Of a stretch of DNA of 64,000 nucleotides, positions 19,700 through 32,145 are shown piece after piece. The first letter of the stretch is position 1; each line of letters opens with the position of its first letter. The notes below the pieces were generated by a model. It was given only the letters and a program-made list of their open reading frames with translations. It was not told the origin of the DNA and searched no databases. Both the position numbers and the translations under genes were made by a program. The stretch spans positions 5,208,001 through 5,272,000 of the forward strand of contig OZ005689.1 in NCBI GenBank assembly GCA_963930775.1. The letters are read 5' to 3'. Origin of the DNA: Cliona cf. orientalis (taxonomy: Eukaryota; Porifera; Demospongiae; Clionaida; Clionaidae).

Positions 19700-20995
19700 T
19701 CCATGGTGTGCACATCTGTTTGGTTGCTATTGTAGTTAACACTCCACTGCCTCAGAATTTTAGAAGCTGGTTTCGTGCATGATTTTTGAAATTGCTAGTT
19801 TAGACATCCACTCAAAACACATAATAATTATTATATAAGGTACACACACAACATCCAATTCAGTGCAGGGGGACTGCTTGTGACGGACACAGATGGTCCG
19901 GGGGACAGGTTATTTTGGCACCAGTGGATTGTCCGGGGGGACTGTCAGTAGCATGACAGGCATCTAAGCGACTCTCAAGCACAATGAATCAATCGAATTC
20001 GGTGAAAAACTGGCTTCAGTGTGTGTCAAATTGAGAGATATCAGGGGCTGATCCAGGGGGGGTGGACAGGGTGACCACCCGCCTTCACTAGTTCTTTTAT
20101 GCAATGTAGTATAGGAGACATCCACCATTATTAACCAGCCATCCCCCTTAAGCTTGCACCAGTATAGTTTACTATGGGTAGCCACCCCATCAGTCACCTT
20201 CCATGCAAGATTTCTGGATCAGCGCCTGGATATGCTCCACAAGCATCACAAATAGTGCCTTTTTGTTGGCCACCGCAGCTTCGCCTATCGACAGTGCCCA
20301 TAATGCATGCCCATTATGCTTTCTGCTCATGTAACCACTTCCAGCATTATAGGGCTTTAGCTATAAAATTTAATACCACATACTTCAGCATTGTGGCACA
20401 CAAACAACATAATTATGTACGTAGGAGAAAATACGTTAAAAAATTAATGTGAAATTGGCTCAAACTACCCCGCTAGACTATTATTGTCAAACAACAATAT
20501 GCCACATAGAAATTGCACGCACTTTAACCCTTTCATGGGCGGTGCCCAATTAACTATATCACACCCATTGGGTGGGGAGTTTTAGCTATTTTTGCTCATT
20601 CAGCAACAAGCACCAGCAGGCAATATAAGGATATTCATAGTCACTCTTCCTGTTTGAGGTCCTTCCCTTACCTCTGTGTGGGCTTCAGATCATGACCTGC
20701 TGTAATAGCAAAAGTACACAGTGCCATAATATGCGTGCACGGTATTTGTAAAATGGGGCGGTCGCGTATGACTCTCAACTTTTTGTTACTTCTAAAGAAT
20801 TGAACTCAGGGCTCATCTTACACTTCAAGAGTAGATTCCACTTTAGAAAATGTTATTATTATGTGCATGTGTGCATGTGCACGTGTGTGTACCTTATAAT
20901 AATATAATATGTGTTTTGAGCTTCTGGAATTCTGAGGCAGTGGAGTGTTTTAATTAGCTACAATAGCAACCAAACAGATGTGCACGTTATGTTCA
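19700..20995. repeat. Large inverted repeat
   Basis: The segment around 19709-19850 (GTGCACATCTGTTTGGTTGCT, CTCCACTGCCTCAGAATT, ATTATATAAGGTACACACAC) reappears inverted at about 20880-20993. The arms are about 1.1 kb apart and enclose the MITE at 20042-20228. Probably the ends of a larger decayed DNA transposon. Confidence 0.6.
20042..20228. mobile_element. 187-bp MITE, CAGGGGCTGATCCAG family
   Basis: Ends CAGGGGCTGATCCAG and CTGGATCAGCGCCTG are inverted. An inverted-orientation copy with matching interior lies at 24607-24800. Confidence 0.7.
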
Positions 20996-20999
20996 TTAA

Positions 21000-23900
21000 C
21001 ACAATATCATGTTAAATTCATCAGTAGAATAAGCGTAGAGGTACTTACATACTACTGTATAGCTGGAAAATTTGGCAGGGAATTAAATTTGGCAGTTTGA
21101 TAGATCAACCAGCCAGCCGCCAAATTAAAAACCGCTATTCCTATAATTATTTACGCACACGCGAAGGCGATAGCGCATTGCGAAACAAATTGGTGGATGT
21201 GGTCATACACATAGTATAAAGCTACTACACCATATAGCCTTGTCCACAGACTAGTCAGTGTAGCATGCACATGCACTCTAAAAAACAAGCTTTCCATGCA
21301 GCTGTGTGCAACACTGCACTGTAAGCAGCCTGGGGAAAGGGGCCAGACGATAAGGCTCCTGCATGCAACAGTTACAGTGTATATATCCTATATTATGGCT
21401 ACTATAGCAACTGTACATATTATAATAATAATATAATAATAATATGGTTACTAACAGCTATACAGCATTGCAATGTCATGTAGTACCACAGTTAAGTAAT
21501 TTTGATTACCGGTACAGCAATAGTATAGATATTAACACACATGTATATACATGCATGCTCTTACCCGACAAAATCAGACTCTCAGATGATCTCCGGAGTG
21601 ATTGGTGCTGTTTGACACACCTTAAAGTGTCATCTGCCAACTTGAAGCTGGCTGCGTACCAATTTGAGTGTAGCCCTGTGTTATGGTAGCTAGACTAGCT
21701 TTAGCTCTCTGTAGAAGTAATAATATAGTAGTGACTGCACGTATCTTTACAAAAAAACTTGTCCAATATAGTTTTTGTATAGTCTGCAGGCGAAGTGTAC
21801 GCTGATTCAGAATTGAAGAAACCTAATCAGTACTCGGCGCATGAAAACTAACTGACACTCGCAATGTCAAGCTTTATATAGAGAGTGCATAGCTACTTTT
21901 TAGCATCTAGTTATTACATTTTTGTATTGTGGGATGAACCGTGCATAAAATTGATAATGGTATAAGTTTTCATAGAGGAGACGGAAAGCAACTAATTAGG
22001 TTTCTGCCACTTCAGTTTGGAATGCAAACACTTATTGTTACAGTAGTATACAGTCATTCAATCATAACGAATCATGCAATGGTCAATCCTCCCACAAGTC
22101 TAAGATCAATCTATACATTGCTACCGACCAAATCAATTCCCAATGGATCAGTTTCCATGGGCCGATTTATGCCTGGTGACACACCCCATGCCATAGCCTC
22201 TACTCGTATATATACATACATGCTATTATAATAGTTAGTTGTGGTATTTTGAGCTACTATATAATAGAAACTAGAGCACTCTTAGCTAGAGCACATATAC
22301 CCATGGACACATGCATGTCACTAAGCTTCATATTATGTTCCAAGCAAGCTAGATTGAATACTTGTGGCTCGGTAATACTGACATAATAGTCAAGAGCTAC
22401 TGCGGGCAGGCTTGCACGTTTAGTGTTCTTGGAAAAATTCAAGACAGATTTAGAAGCATAACTTGGAATGGCCTTATGGCATAATGATTATATTATAGGT
22501 GCATGCATGTAGTTTCATGCTTGTTGGCATAAACACATGTACATCGATATCAACGTTTAATGGCACTGTGATAGCTATGTCATTTAATGTTATATTATCA
22601 AGAGTATACTCTTGATATTATTCATATGCAACTTGGATATCTGATAATATTGCACACATGTCCTTGAGGATATACTCCTACTGTAACAATGCAGATCTAG
22701 AGTTCTTAAGAATAAGGAAAAGATAAGTGGCTATTATTACACCAAAAATGATTTCCTCATCAGCTCGGATATTCTAGAATTACGCTCTATAATAATAATG
22801 TAGCATGTAATACACACCTATAATAATATTATTATAGCTATAGTTAACACTGTACAGTTGCTATAGTAACCATAACTATAGCTATAGTTACACAATAAGG
22901 AAAAGATGACATTGTGTGCTGCTTTCCTACACTACCGAGTGACAATCTGAGCCAGTCTGTAATACGATATCAGCTATAGTGTAGCTAGCTGCATGCATAT
23001 GCATGGCTCCAGGGAGTGAAAATGAGTGAGAGGGAATGTTGAAGGCTAGTCTATTGTTACTGTGTACGTGATGCCATAGCAAGCTCAGGATCACATTCTC
23101 AGGGAAATTTTTAATGTCATGCATGTGGTATTTTGCTATCACATATCGCACCTTGCCACATATTATTGTTTCCAGGCAGCTTTAAATTTCTGTGTCCATA
23201 ATAAATATCTTAATTACAGATTGACTCATTACAATCAATGTACCACTAATATTAGTATAAGGTAGTATAATTGAAAATTTTGGCCCCTCACTGTGGCTTT
23301 GGTGGTGAAAGAATTATTAAAGTGACACATGTAGTGACTGTGCACGTATAACCTGTGATTACCACAAAAATATAGTATACCCCATGCAGCCTCCAGTTGC
23401 AAATGGGTGCATTGCGTTTTGATTCCCCTAAAAGAGATATATACTTGTCATGATATTAAAGGTGATTCGAGAAGTGTTGGGATTTGTTATTATCATCACT
23501 GACTGGCTATTATAGTGAAATCACAAGTGCAATTATAGCTCTTAGACTATAGTCTATGTAGATGATTTTATTATATATAGGTTAGAGTACAAGAGCGAGG
23601 CAGTTCAGTTACTATACAAACTGTACACTTCAAGCTAGATCAGAGATTGAGTACAGTAACTATAATAATCGATTTATATAGTACTGAACAAAAAAAATTA
23701 CAATTTAAAGCTGCAAACTACAACTAGCATACATATATATAGCTACATGCATGGGCTCTCCCCCAGCTGCTACACACAGGTCAATAATTAATGATAGATC
23801 AATTATACAAGATTGAAGTTACTCATCCTGTGGGTTTAGTTCAGAATCTATGTTCTGCAGGAATGCTTGTGTGCAGTAAGGCTTCAGTAGTACAAGTGAG

Positions 23901-24606
23901 GATACTCCGGTCCTACGTAAAGGAGAATTCTTAGGAATAAGGAAGAGAAATGTAGCTAAGTGGCTATTGTTACACCAAAAATTGTTTCCTCATCTGAGAT
24001 ATTATAGTTATCACCCGATATTCTTGAACTCCAACTACACAATCGTATTACATTGTCACTTTAAAAGTTGTAGATTATTAGCTAATAATTTACTAAAAGC
24101 AATGTCAATAATATTATTATGTACCTGGGATATAATAATTCTTGTAACTAAATCAAAAGGTGCAAGCAATGTGGCAGTCACATGTACGTAGAAAACCTGA
24201 CAGTGTATGCATTGTACATTATTCCTATTATTAAAATTTTTGACCACTTTTTTCAATGATATACCTTTATCCATTAATGTCCTAGGAGACCTAATTTAAT
24301 TAATATGGAATGGCATGACGTTAAGTTTCTACCTGTGACTGCCACAAATCTATATATTACTACACAGTGCTACACCATACATCTCTATTGCTACGCAGGT
24401 GCTATGCCATATAGCTATGTATATCTCTAGTATTGCTGCATACCAGCCCCTACCAACATAAAACGACTTCCCCACCCACCACCCACCTACTAGAAAACAT
24501 GCACAACACTAGTGTACTAGTACTCGCACATCTGTTGGTGTTATATTGCTTTATAGCAGGAATAGCTGAAGAACTAAAGCAGATGATAAAAATAATATGA
24601 TATACA
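21000..24606. other. Repeat-rich intergenic DNA, no gene seen
   Basis: No open frame with a recognisable domain. Visible structure: half of a TGTATAGCTGGAAAATTTGGC element near 21055-21130, and two related segments at about 22695-22790 and 23925-24035, which share the words AAGTGGCTATT, ACACCAAAAAT and TTTCCTCATC. Palindromic AT tracts are frequent. Confidence 0.5.
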
Positions 24607-24800
24607 CAGGCGCTGACCAGAAAGTTTGCATGGAAGGTGGCTGGCGGGGTGGCTACCCATAGCAAACCATACTGGTGCAAAGGGCCCGGGTGGCTGGTTA
24701 ATAATAGTGGACATCTCCTATGCTACGTTGCATAAAAGAACTGGTGAAGGGGGGGGGGGGGTGGCTAGCCACCCTATCCACCCCCCTGGATCAGCCCCTG
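24607..24800. mobile_element. 194-bp MITE, CAGGGGCTGATCCAG family (inverted copy)
   Basis: Reverse-orientation relative of 20042-20228, sharing the words TGGTTAATAATAGTGGA and GCATAAAAGAACT. Contains a poly-G run at about 24750. Confidence 0.7.
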
Positions 24801-25245
24801 ATACATTAATTAATTAAATGCCAGCAGAGGCCACCAAATTTGGGATCCATACATGAGCTGTGATCTTACAAGAGATAATATAAAGTCTTTTCTTCGTGCA
24901 TGGTGATGTCATTTGATGATCAAAAGGTTCTGCGAAGCAAGCCGAGTATTTGTATGTTTTGGATACCATCTTATTTATGTGACAGAACCATATGATAGGT
25001 CCAAAGATATGATATCGATGATGATGCCAAGATCTCTTTGCTGGTTGCTTGCGGAGATAGGTAGCTCATTGATGTACATGATATTGTGTGAAAACATGCA
25101 TTGACATTGTGTAGTCAGACTCCGTATTCTAATAATAATATTATAGATGTATAGAGATGTATGGTGTAGCATCGTGTATAGCTAGTCTTGCACGTCAGCC
25201 CCTCCTACTCAGGGGCTGGCCCGCAAGACTACTGTGTAGCAATAG

Positions 25246-26290
25246 AAATGTATGACATTGCCATAATAAGTATTGTGTTGCCTGTGTTGCCCTAGCTAAG
25301 TATATGTATGGCCCAATGTTGCTATAATATAGAAGTATTGTGTTGCCATTTGTTGGTAGTTGCCTAGCAACCAAAGTTTTTATAGGAAATTTGCCGGCTA
25401 CGGGAAGGGGTTGGGTCATCATAAAGTAGGTCAATAATGAGCAGTGGTCAACTACCAACAAAATAAGTTATCTGACAGTAATTGGGGTGCATTCGACCAA
25501 CTTCGCGGCATCTCATGCACCCCAAGTGACTGTCAGATAACTATTATAGAAGTAGCTACTGTGTTGCCCATGTTGAGCAAAGTATGGTGTTGCCCTGTGT
25601 TGCCATGGAAGTATTATGCTGCCCGTGTTGCCATATAGGAGCATTGTGTTGCCCTAGCTAAGTATGGTGTTGCCCTGTGTTGCCATGGAAGTATTGTGCT
25701 GCCCGTGTTGCCATATAGAGAGTATTGTGTTGCCCGTGTTTCCCTAGCTAAGTACGTAGCTATGGTGTTGCCCTGTATTGCCATATTATAGACTGAGTAC
25801 TGTGTTGCCCGTGTTGCCATATTAATAGCCAGAGAGCATTGTGTTAATTGCCTGTGTTGCCCTAGGTGTTGTCCTGTATTGCCATATTGTAGACTGAGTA
25901 TTGTGTTGCCCCGTATTGCCATAATATACTATATGGAAGTATTGTTACAGTATTGCCCGGCCTTAACTAAGTATGGTGTTGCCCTTGTGTTGCCATTATT
26001 ATAGAAGTATTGTGTTGCCCCATGTTGTCTTAGCTATAGCTAAGTAATATGGTGTTGCCCTGTGTTACCGTATAGCTAGAAGTATTGTGTTGCCCTAGCT
26101 AAATTTGGTGTTGCCCCTGTGTTGCACTATTATAGAAGTAATGGTGTTGTCCCGTGTTGCCATAGCTACTATTATAGTTGCTTGTGTTGCCTTAGCTAAG
26201 TGTGGTGTTACCCTGTGTTGCCATAATTATTATTATCAGTACAGAAGAATTGTGTTGCCCACGTTGCCATGCCATAGCTAAGTCTGGTTT
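25246..26290. repeat. Degenerate TGTTGCC minisatellite
   Basis: About 1 kb in which GTGTTGCC(C) recurs dozens of times, in loose units of the type AGTATTGTGTTGCCCGTGTT plus a GCCATATAG or GCCCTAGCTAAG segment, of roughly 30-60 bp. A small hairpin element at 25464-25543 (AAGTTATCTGACAGTAATTGG against its inverse) interrupts it. No coding potential that I trust. Confidence 0.85.
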
Positions 26291-26703
26291 TATGGAAATA
26301 TACTTTTGTCATGTGACCTGACCAATCAGATCCTTACTTTGATTGCATGACTCTTTGATAGGAGCTGCAGGATATACCTCGCAGACGATTTCGATGGCTC
26401 TGAGATCAAAAATTTCTCAAGTGCAACTCCAATTGTTTGTATAATTGGATACCAGCTACGTACATGTATACGTGTACATGTACTATATTATATAACATTA
26501 ATTTTAATGATAGTATATATAGTCATATATATAATTATTGTAGTGGAAACGGAACGAGTGAAATCGATTGTGCATGCATCAGAATTAATAATACTGCGGG
26601 TAATACATTATTATAGGACTCTATACAAAAGAGACAACTATTGTAGACAGTTTAAAACGTTAGCAGTTACTGTTCAAAAAATTAGCTGCATCAGATTTCT
26701 GCT

Positions 26704-29700
26704 TTATAATTTTCCATAAGCAGGGCAGTGTTCCAATTCGACGTGAGTATCTTGTTGTACCTTCACATAAGCAGGACAGTCCTTTAGTTCTATGTCTCTA
26801 GCATTTGCTGTACTCCGTCGGAAATCATCTGGTTCATCATAAATTACTTCAATTTCGGTATTGGATGTGCTTTTACCTGAAAGTAGTAATGATAATAAGT
26901 ATCTTGGCATGTAGCCTCGTACCCACGATCTGGGTACGAGGCTAGCGCTACTTGGCATGACACTCCTTTCATTATAAATAATAAAAGTTCAATTGTTGTA
27001 ATTTCTTCATGAAGCAGATATAGCTAATACGATAGTCCTACACAGATATCTGAAATTGGTTTAAATAACTTAATAAATATATTATAGTCTATAGTTTAAA
27101 GGGGAGCATCAGTCAATATGAGCTACAATGAAATCACTGCATGTAGATAGACGGATTTATCATGCAAATTTCTTATCAGTGGAGGGAACATTGAGAGTGA
27201 CATACCTTTATTACAATGTATGCGAATACATAACAATATGGTCACTATGGTTATGACGATGATGATGACGACCACAGATAGTATTATAACTCCACCAATA
27301 ATTGCACCTGCTCCATTACCGCTACCTATATTATTATAAAGTTAAAAAATTAAGGCCAACAAGAGATATTATCATTGCATCCCCAGTTGCACTTTATACT
27401 TTTCTATCCCAGTTATTATACATGATAGGTGATTATGACATTGTAACCCACAAGGAATTTTAGGGGTCATTACAAGCCAAGAAATTGCTAGATATAATAA
27501 TTATTATAAAATTAAAGCCATTGCATGCAACATTATTAAATTTCTGACCACCCCTCTCCCCCCTCTTAACATATACCACAGGAAAAAATATTATGATAAA
27601 CTAATGGTATAGTAGGGGCCTTGTCCAAAACCCTTGTGGAAAAATTAACATCATTATGACGTTAACATTTTATCCCCCTCCCCCCCTCTTAACGTCACAG
27701 CATTTCAACATAGATTCAATACTGAAACTCTGATTCTGCTCCCGGATTTAGCCTACACATTCGGTATTCACTTGTATTCTACAGTGCTAGCTATATCTTC
27801 ATGGATTCATTGCATACCTGTGCTTCTTAGCAGTTTCTTGCTTGCCTGTATACGTAGCTACGTGCACACTTTTTAGCTATAATATAGTGCTTGATACTGC
27901 TGTCACAAAAATGCAAGTTTTGACACTGCTGGAGGTGTGTCTAGACTTGTTCAACCACAAGAATGCATAATCACAACTATTAAAAGCTAAAATCTGCTGA
28001 CAGTGCAGTTGTAAAACGTCATGGGCCAAGACCCCCTCCCCCTAACATCATAATGACATTAATTTTTCCACAAGGACTTTGGACAAGCCCTGTTACTAGT
28101 AAAATGTTATGGCCTTGATCATGATCCCCCCTCCTTCTAATGTCATAATTCCAAAAATAGTTTGGAAATGCCTGCCTCCTTATAGACTCCTTTGGGATTT
28201 ATAAGCTCTTTCCTTTATGACTAGCTTATAGCTATTAGTTTCTATTCTGAATCAGCTATATATTGGGATCAAAAATAAAGGTCGATCTGCTGTGGATACA
28301 GCAATAGCAGTGGAATCTGAACTATTGCTTACAGGGGGAAGTAGACTAAGTACTTATAATATATTATACATCATCATGACATGCGTAGCTATAGCTATGT
28401 TTGAACGCTAATTTATGAACTTTATCGTAGTCAAATACGGTTCAATATTATTTCATTGAAGTTCTACTACGATAAAGTTCATAAACGTTCAAACAATGTC
28501 ATAGTTCAACACGTAGTAATGAATCTCTACATTAGGCCAGACAAATTTAATAAGTTGTTGCACGGATTCGCTCGCTCCAATTTTTGGGCAAACAAAAGAA
28601 AAAATTAATTAAATTGGGTGGAGCTTATGTACAGTTGAGTGGTTTTTGTATTCTATCTTGATTCCCTGGTCCTAGATAGTCAGATTAGTCTGTCTTAATT
28701 AGATTGTGGTCTATAACCACACCCCAATTGATTGCTTTTTTTCTTTCAAGTTTTTTTTGATCGCTCGGTCCAATTTTTACCTCATAATATCCGAGCAACA
28801 ACAAATTAAATTGGTCTGGCCTTATAAAGACTTGGATGCACTATAGCTATCAAGAGTCTAACTTGATGGTGGACTTGATGGTGGATCAGGATTTGGAGAG
28901 TCAGAAGAGAGAGGTTCATTTCCTGCAAAATTATATATTATTGATGTTAACTTACATCTATACCTATAAAAAATTAATTATGTTAAAACGTATACCAGCA
29001 AATTGTGCAGGAGAGTTGGCAGGTGTAGAGTTTCCAAATATGTTCATAGCAGTAGCACCGAAGGTGTAGCTTGCTCCTGGCTGCAGTTGATCCACAACTA
29101 TGGACACAAATTCTCCGCTCACATAGTTGGGAAAATCATATGTTCTCTCGGGTTGTCTAATCCCCAGGAGGACGGGACTTATGTTAAAGCGGAATTCTTG
29201 ATGTGGTGTGTTGACTCCAGCAGCAACCGTCTTGATTTGTACAATAATTTCTCCAGAACGAGGGCCAGTTATCAAGTCTCCAAACTGAGGCTCAGCTGGT
29301 ACACCTTGACATTGTGTGAATTGTGGGAAAAAGAGAATGAGTTTAATATGAGAGAGAGATAGTGAGAGAGAACCAGCCATAAATGCTCACCGATTATGTG
29401 ATCGACTGGCTCACACACAGTACTCGACGATCCATTGCTGTTTTCTGCTGTAACTGTGAAAGTGTACTCTTCACCAGCTACTAGACCGGAAACAGTGACA
29501 CTAAGATCATTTAGATTGACATCAACAGATCGTGAAATAGTCGCTGCACCCTCTTCATAGCTGTACGTTACCGACAAGTCAGTCAGAGGGAGCCCTCCAG
29601 TGTGGACGTAGGTCCAAGAGGCCATGATATTTCCATTGCTAGACACTGGCCTGGGGCAAGTTATGTTGGGCACTGTTGATGTACAGGAGAGAAAAATTAT

Positions 29701-31763
29701 CACATACAAGCAGTGCATGATATTAAATTTTAGTAGTTTGTCTAATGCTTGCCAGTAAATCCAGTCATAATACCATCAAGAGATGCACTTTCTACACCTC
29801 TGGCTACCACTTCACCAGCTTCTATCACTGCCACCACGGTGAAGTTGTATGCAGTGCCAGGAATCAGATCAGTGACATTGACAAATGTGCTGTTGTTCGG
29901 TGTGGATATGTTCCTGATTATTACGTCAGGATTTTCAGCAGCTCGAGCTAAAACTTCGTAGCGAGAAATAGGGAAGTCAACAGTCAGTGGAGATTCCCAG
30001 GAGATCAGAACCCAGGTAGCACCAACAGTTTCTACTCTAAGTACAATGGGCTGTCCAGGGAGATCTGTGGAAAATGCAATAATTAATATTATCACACAGT
30101 ATGCATGATATATACAGCTATATTATAGTCGTACCAATCACAGTCACCATAAATGCATGCCGAATCGGTACTCCAATGATAGCTACTGCTGCTGCAACTA
30201 GATTACCCTCACTGTTGACAATATGCCTCTCAGACCTCACAGTCACTTCACAGGTCCAAATTCCAGTATCACTCGGGATGGTCCGGGTAAAATTCAACCT
30301 CACAACTTCTGTTCCATTTTCAAGATCATAGCGGGCATTGTCCATTATTTCCACACTATTGGGACCCCGCCATGTGATGGATGTTGCAGGATTGCTGTCC
30401 AAACCTCTACCGCACACCAAGGAGAGAGGATTCCCTAGTAGAACATAGCGCTGTGTCGGCATTTGTGTGGGACCATCAGATTGAAAAGATGGTCCATCTA
30501 TAGTGATAATTGTTGTTATTAATACCAGCCGGTACTATGCAAAACTTACAGATCACATCCAAGTAAAAGTTTCCAGTATCATTGCCAACTTGCTCTGTGT
30601 TGCTGCCTATGACAAAATTGGTAGCAGATACGATGTAGTTCCCAGCATCTTCTCTACTGACAGTACTAAAGGTCACGTTAGAGTAAGTCAGAGGACGATC
30701 AGCTTCAGTCAGACGCTGTTCATTTTTATACCACTGGAAAGAATTAGGTTCAGGGAAGGGAGCTGGCTCTTGGAGAAGGTCAATGAGAACATTCTCACTA
30801 TTTTCTTCTATCCTCACCAAAAAGTTATCTTGCAGGACAGGAGCTTCTGCAATGCATGATTATAAAATTAATAGCTACTAGTAGCTGTAAATGCATACAA
30901 TAGATGGACAGTAATTAAACTGGATTTGATCAAAATTTCATTTTGAAATTCAACTCACGATAAATTCTCAAAAGAAAATTAGCCTGTTGAGGCATCGCAC
31001 CAGTTCCACAAAATACAGTCACACGATCCAAGTCTCTAACCAGATTCAAAATTGTTAAACGATTGGTAAATGTAAACATCGTGTCAGATATTGGATCACC
31101 GGTTATTTCAAACAGTTCAGGAGCAGCATTGTTGACTGATTGAAGTCCAGTACTGCCTCTGAAATTTGTCAGAGTCCACTGAGTGCTGATCTGGGCTTCC
31201 TGACTGTTGGTAACATTGCAGGTAATAGTGATGGCATTTTCTGTCCCTTCAAAGTTGGCTATCAATGAACCGCTAGCTGGGTCAGTAAAGTTAACTGCCC
31301 CCAATCCTGTAGCATAATAATATATTATTTGAAGGGCTCAGAACCAGAGTGGCCTAACCCACAAATGTTGAGTTAGCCCCCCTAATCTTGAAAACATGTT
31401 TAAAATGCATTTCATGAGCAACAGAAACTTCACATTTTTGAAAATTTGAGTGATTTGGTAGTGTAGGGTGTTTGGTTTTTAGTCAATTTTTGAACTTTAT
31501 AGACAATTTCCCACATTCAATTTGGGGTTAGGCCACTCTGGTTCTCGACCCTTCATTTATTATTTCATTAATATTAATTTTGAATGCATGCAAATTATTT
31601 TTAGCTATGGCTATACCATGATAGACAATTAGCTAGCTAGCTACCTCGAGCCATCCACGATCTAGTAGAAAAAAAAATTATTATACAGAATCTCACCCTG
31701 ATTCACATCGAGGCCTATTGTACAAGCGACGACTAAAATTGACATATATGTGAAGGCCTTCAT
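26704..31763 (-). CDS. Ig/FN3 type I transmembrane receptor, 776 aa, 10 exons
   Basis: Exons: 31697-31763, 30959-31306, 30550-30846, 30135-30497, 29753-30064, 29391-29672, 28996-29304, 28863-28922, 27206-27325, 26704-26876. The total is 2331 nt, 777 codons with TAA, and every intron is phase 1. The signal peptide is in exon 1 (MKAFTYMSILVVACTIG). Ig-like domains: residues 23-138 (Cys-Trp-Cys), 139-237 (Trp but no Cys pair, EDAGNY motif), 238-358 (Cys-Trp-Cys). FN3 domains: 359-462, 463-556, 557-659. A Ser/Pro linker at 660-679 precedes a membrane helix at about 688-711. The short tail, 720-776, has VIYDEP, CPAYVKV and CPAYGKL tyrosine motifs. The intron after exon 5 uses a GC donor (G|GCAAGC). 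It should act as a cell-surface adhesion or recognition receptor that could be tyrosine-phosphorylated; the ligand is unknown. Confidence 0.85.
27614..28092. mobile_element. MITE with GGGCCTTGTCCAAA-type inverted ends, in receptor intron
   Basis: The left end (AGGGGCCTTGTCCAAAACCC, then TTAACATCATTATGACG) matches the right end inverted (CATAATGACATTAATTTTTCC, GGACAAGCCCTG). It is missing from the duplicated copy at 50698-52190. Confidence 0.65.
28399..28494. repeat. Hairpin element GTTTGAACG...CGTTCAAAC
   Basis: Near-perfect palindrome with arms containing TTATGAACTTTATCGTAGT and ACTACGATAAAGTTCATAA. An expanded copy with extra arm repeats lies at 52021-52157. Confidence 0.75.
28534..28822. 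mobile_element. MITE, AGGCCAGACAAATTTAAT ends, in receptor intron
   Basis: Inverted ends AGGCCAGACAAATTTAAT and ATTAAATTGGTCTGGCCT; the next words GTTGTTG and CAACAAC also pair. Absent from the duplicated segment at 50698-52190. Confidence 0.7.
31331..31554. mobile_element. 224-bp MITE, GAAGGGCTCAGAA family
   Basis: Inverted ends GAAGGGCTCAGAACCAGAGT and CTGGTTCTCGACCCTTC, extended by GGCCTAACCC against GGGTTAGGCC. It lies in intron 1 of the Ig/FN3 gene. A full-length relative of the same length is at 50084-50307. Confidence 0.8.
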
Positions 31764-32145
31764 CGTTACAGAGGATCAGCAGTAACGGTAGAAAACAGCA
31801 ATATCAGCCTCTCTCTCGGTGGGGGGATCACCTATAATAATCATTACAGTACTAGAGCTAGGCATAGCACGACAGGCCTCGCCCCTAAACGCGTGGGAGT
31901 GGCCAAGGCTATTTCGAATAAAGTGCTTCGACATGTACGTAGCTATATCAAGTAGCTCAACTCTGGCAATCAAACTGCTTTAAACTAGATTAGATATCTA
32001 TCGTGCATATCCTCCCTTCATACTCCATAACATGTTAGTATAGTTTAATAATCAAAGATACCAACACTGATTAAAGGAGCACTCAGTTTACGCACCAGAA
32101 TGCATGACACAATACTATTATTGTAACTACAAATTAATTATAATT

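Larger units (their letters stand above)
26341..28530. repeat. Segment duplicated at 50698-52190 (source copy)
   Basis: Starting at about GACTCTTTGATAGGAGCTGC, the last two exons of the Ig/FN3 receptor, the flanking introns and the hairpin at 28399-28494 recur in the same orientation and order at 50698-52190. That copy lacks the counterpart of about 27505-28398 and carries its own 85-bp hairpin insert. Confidence 0.8.
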
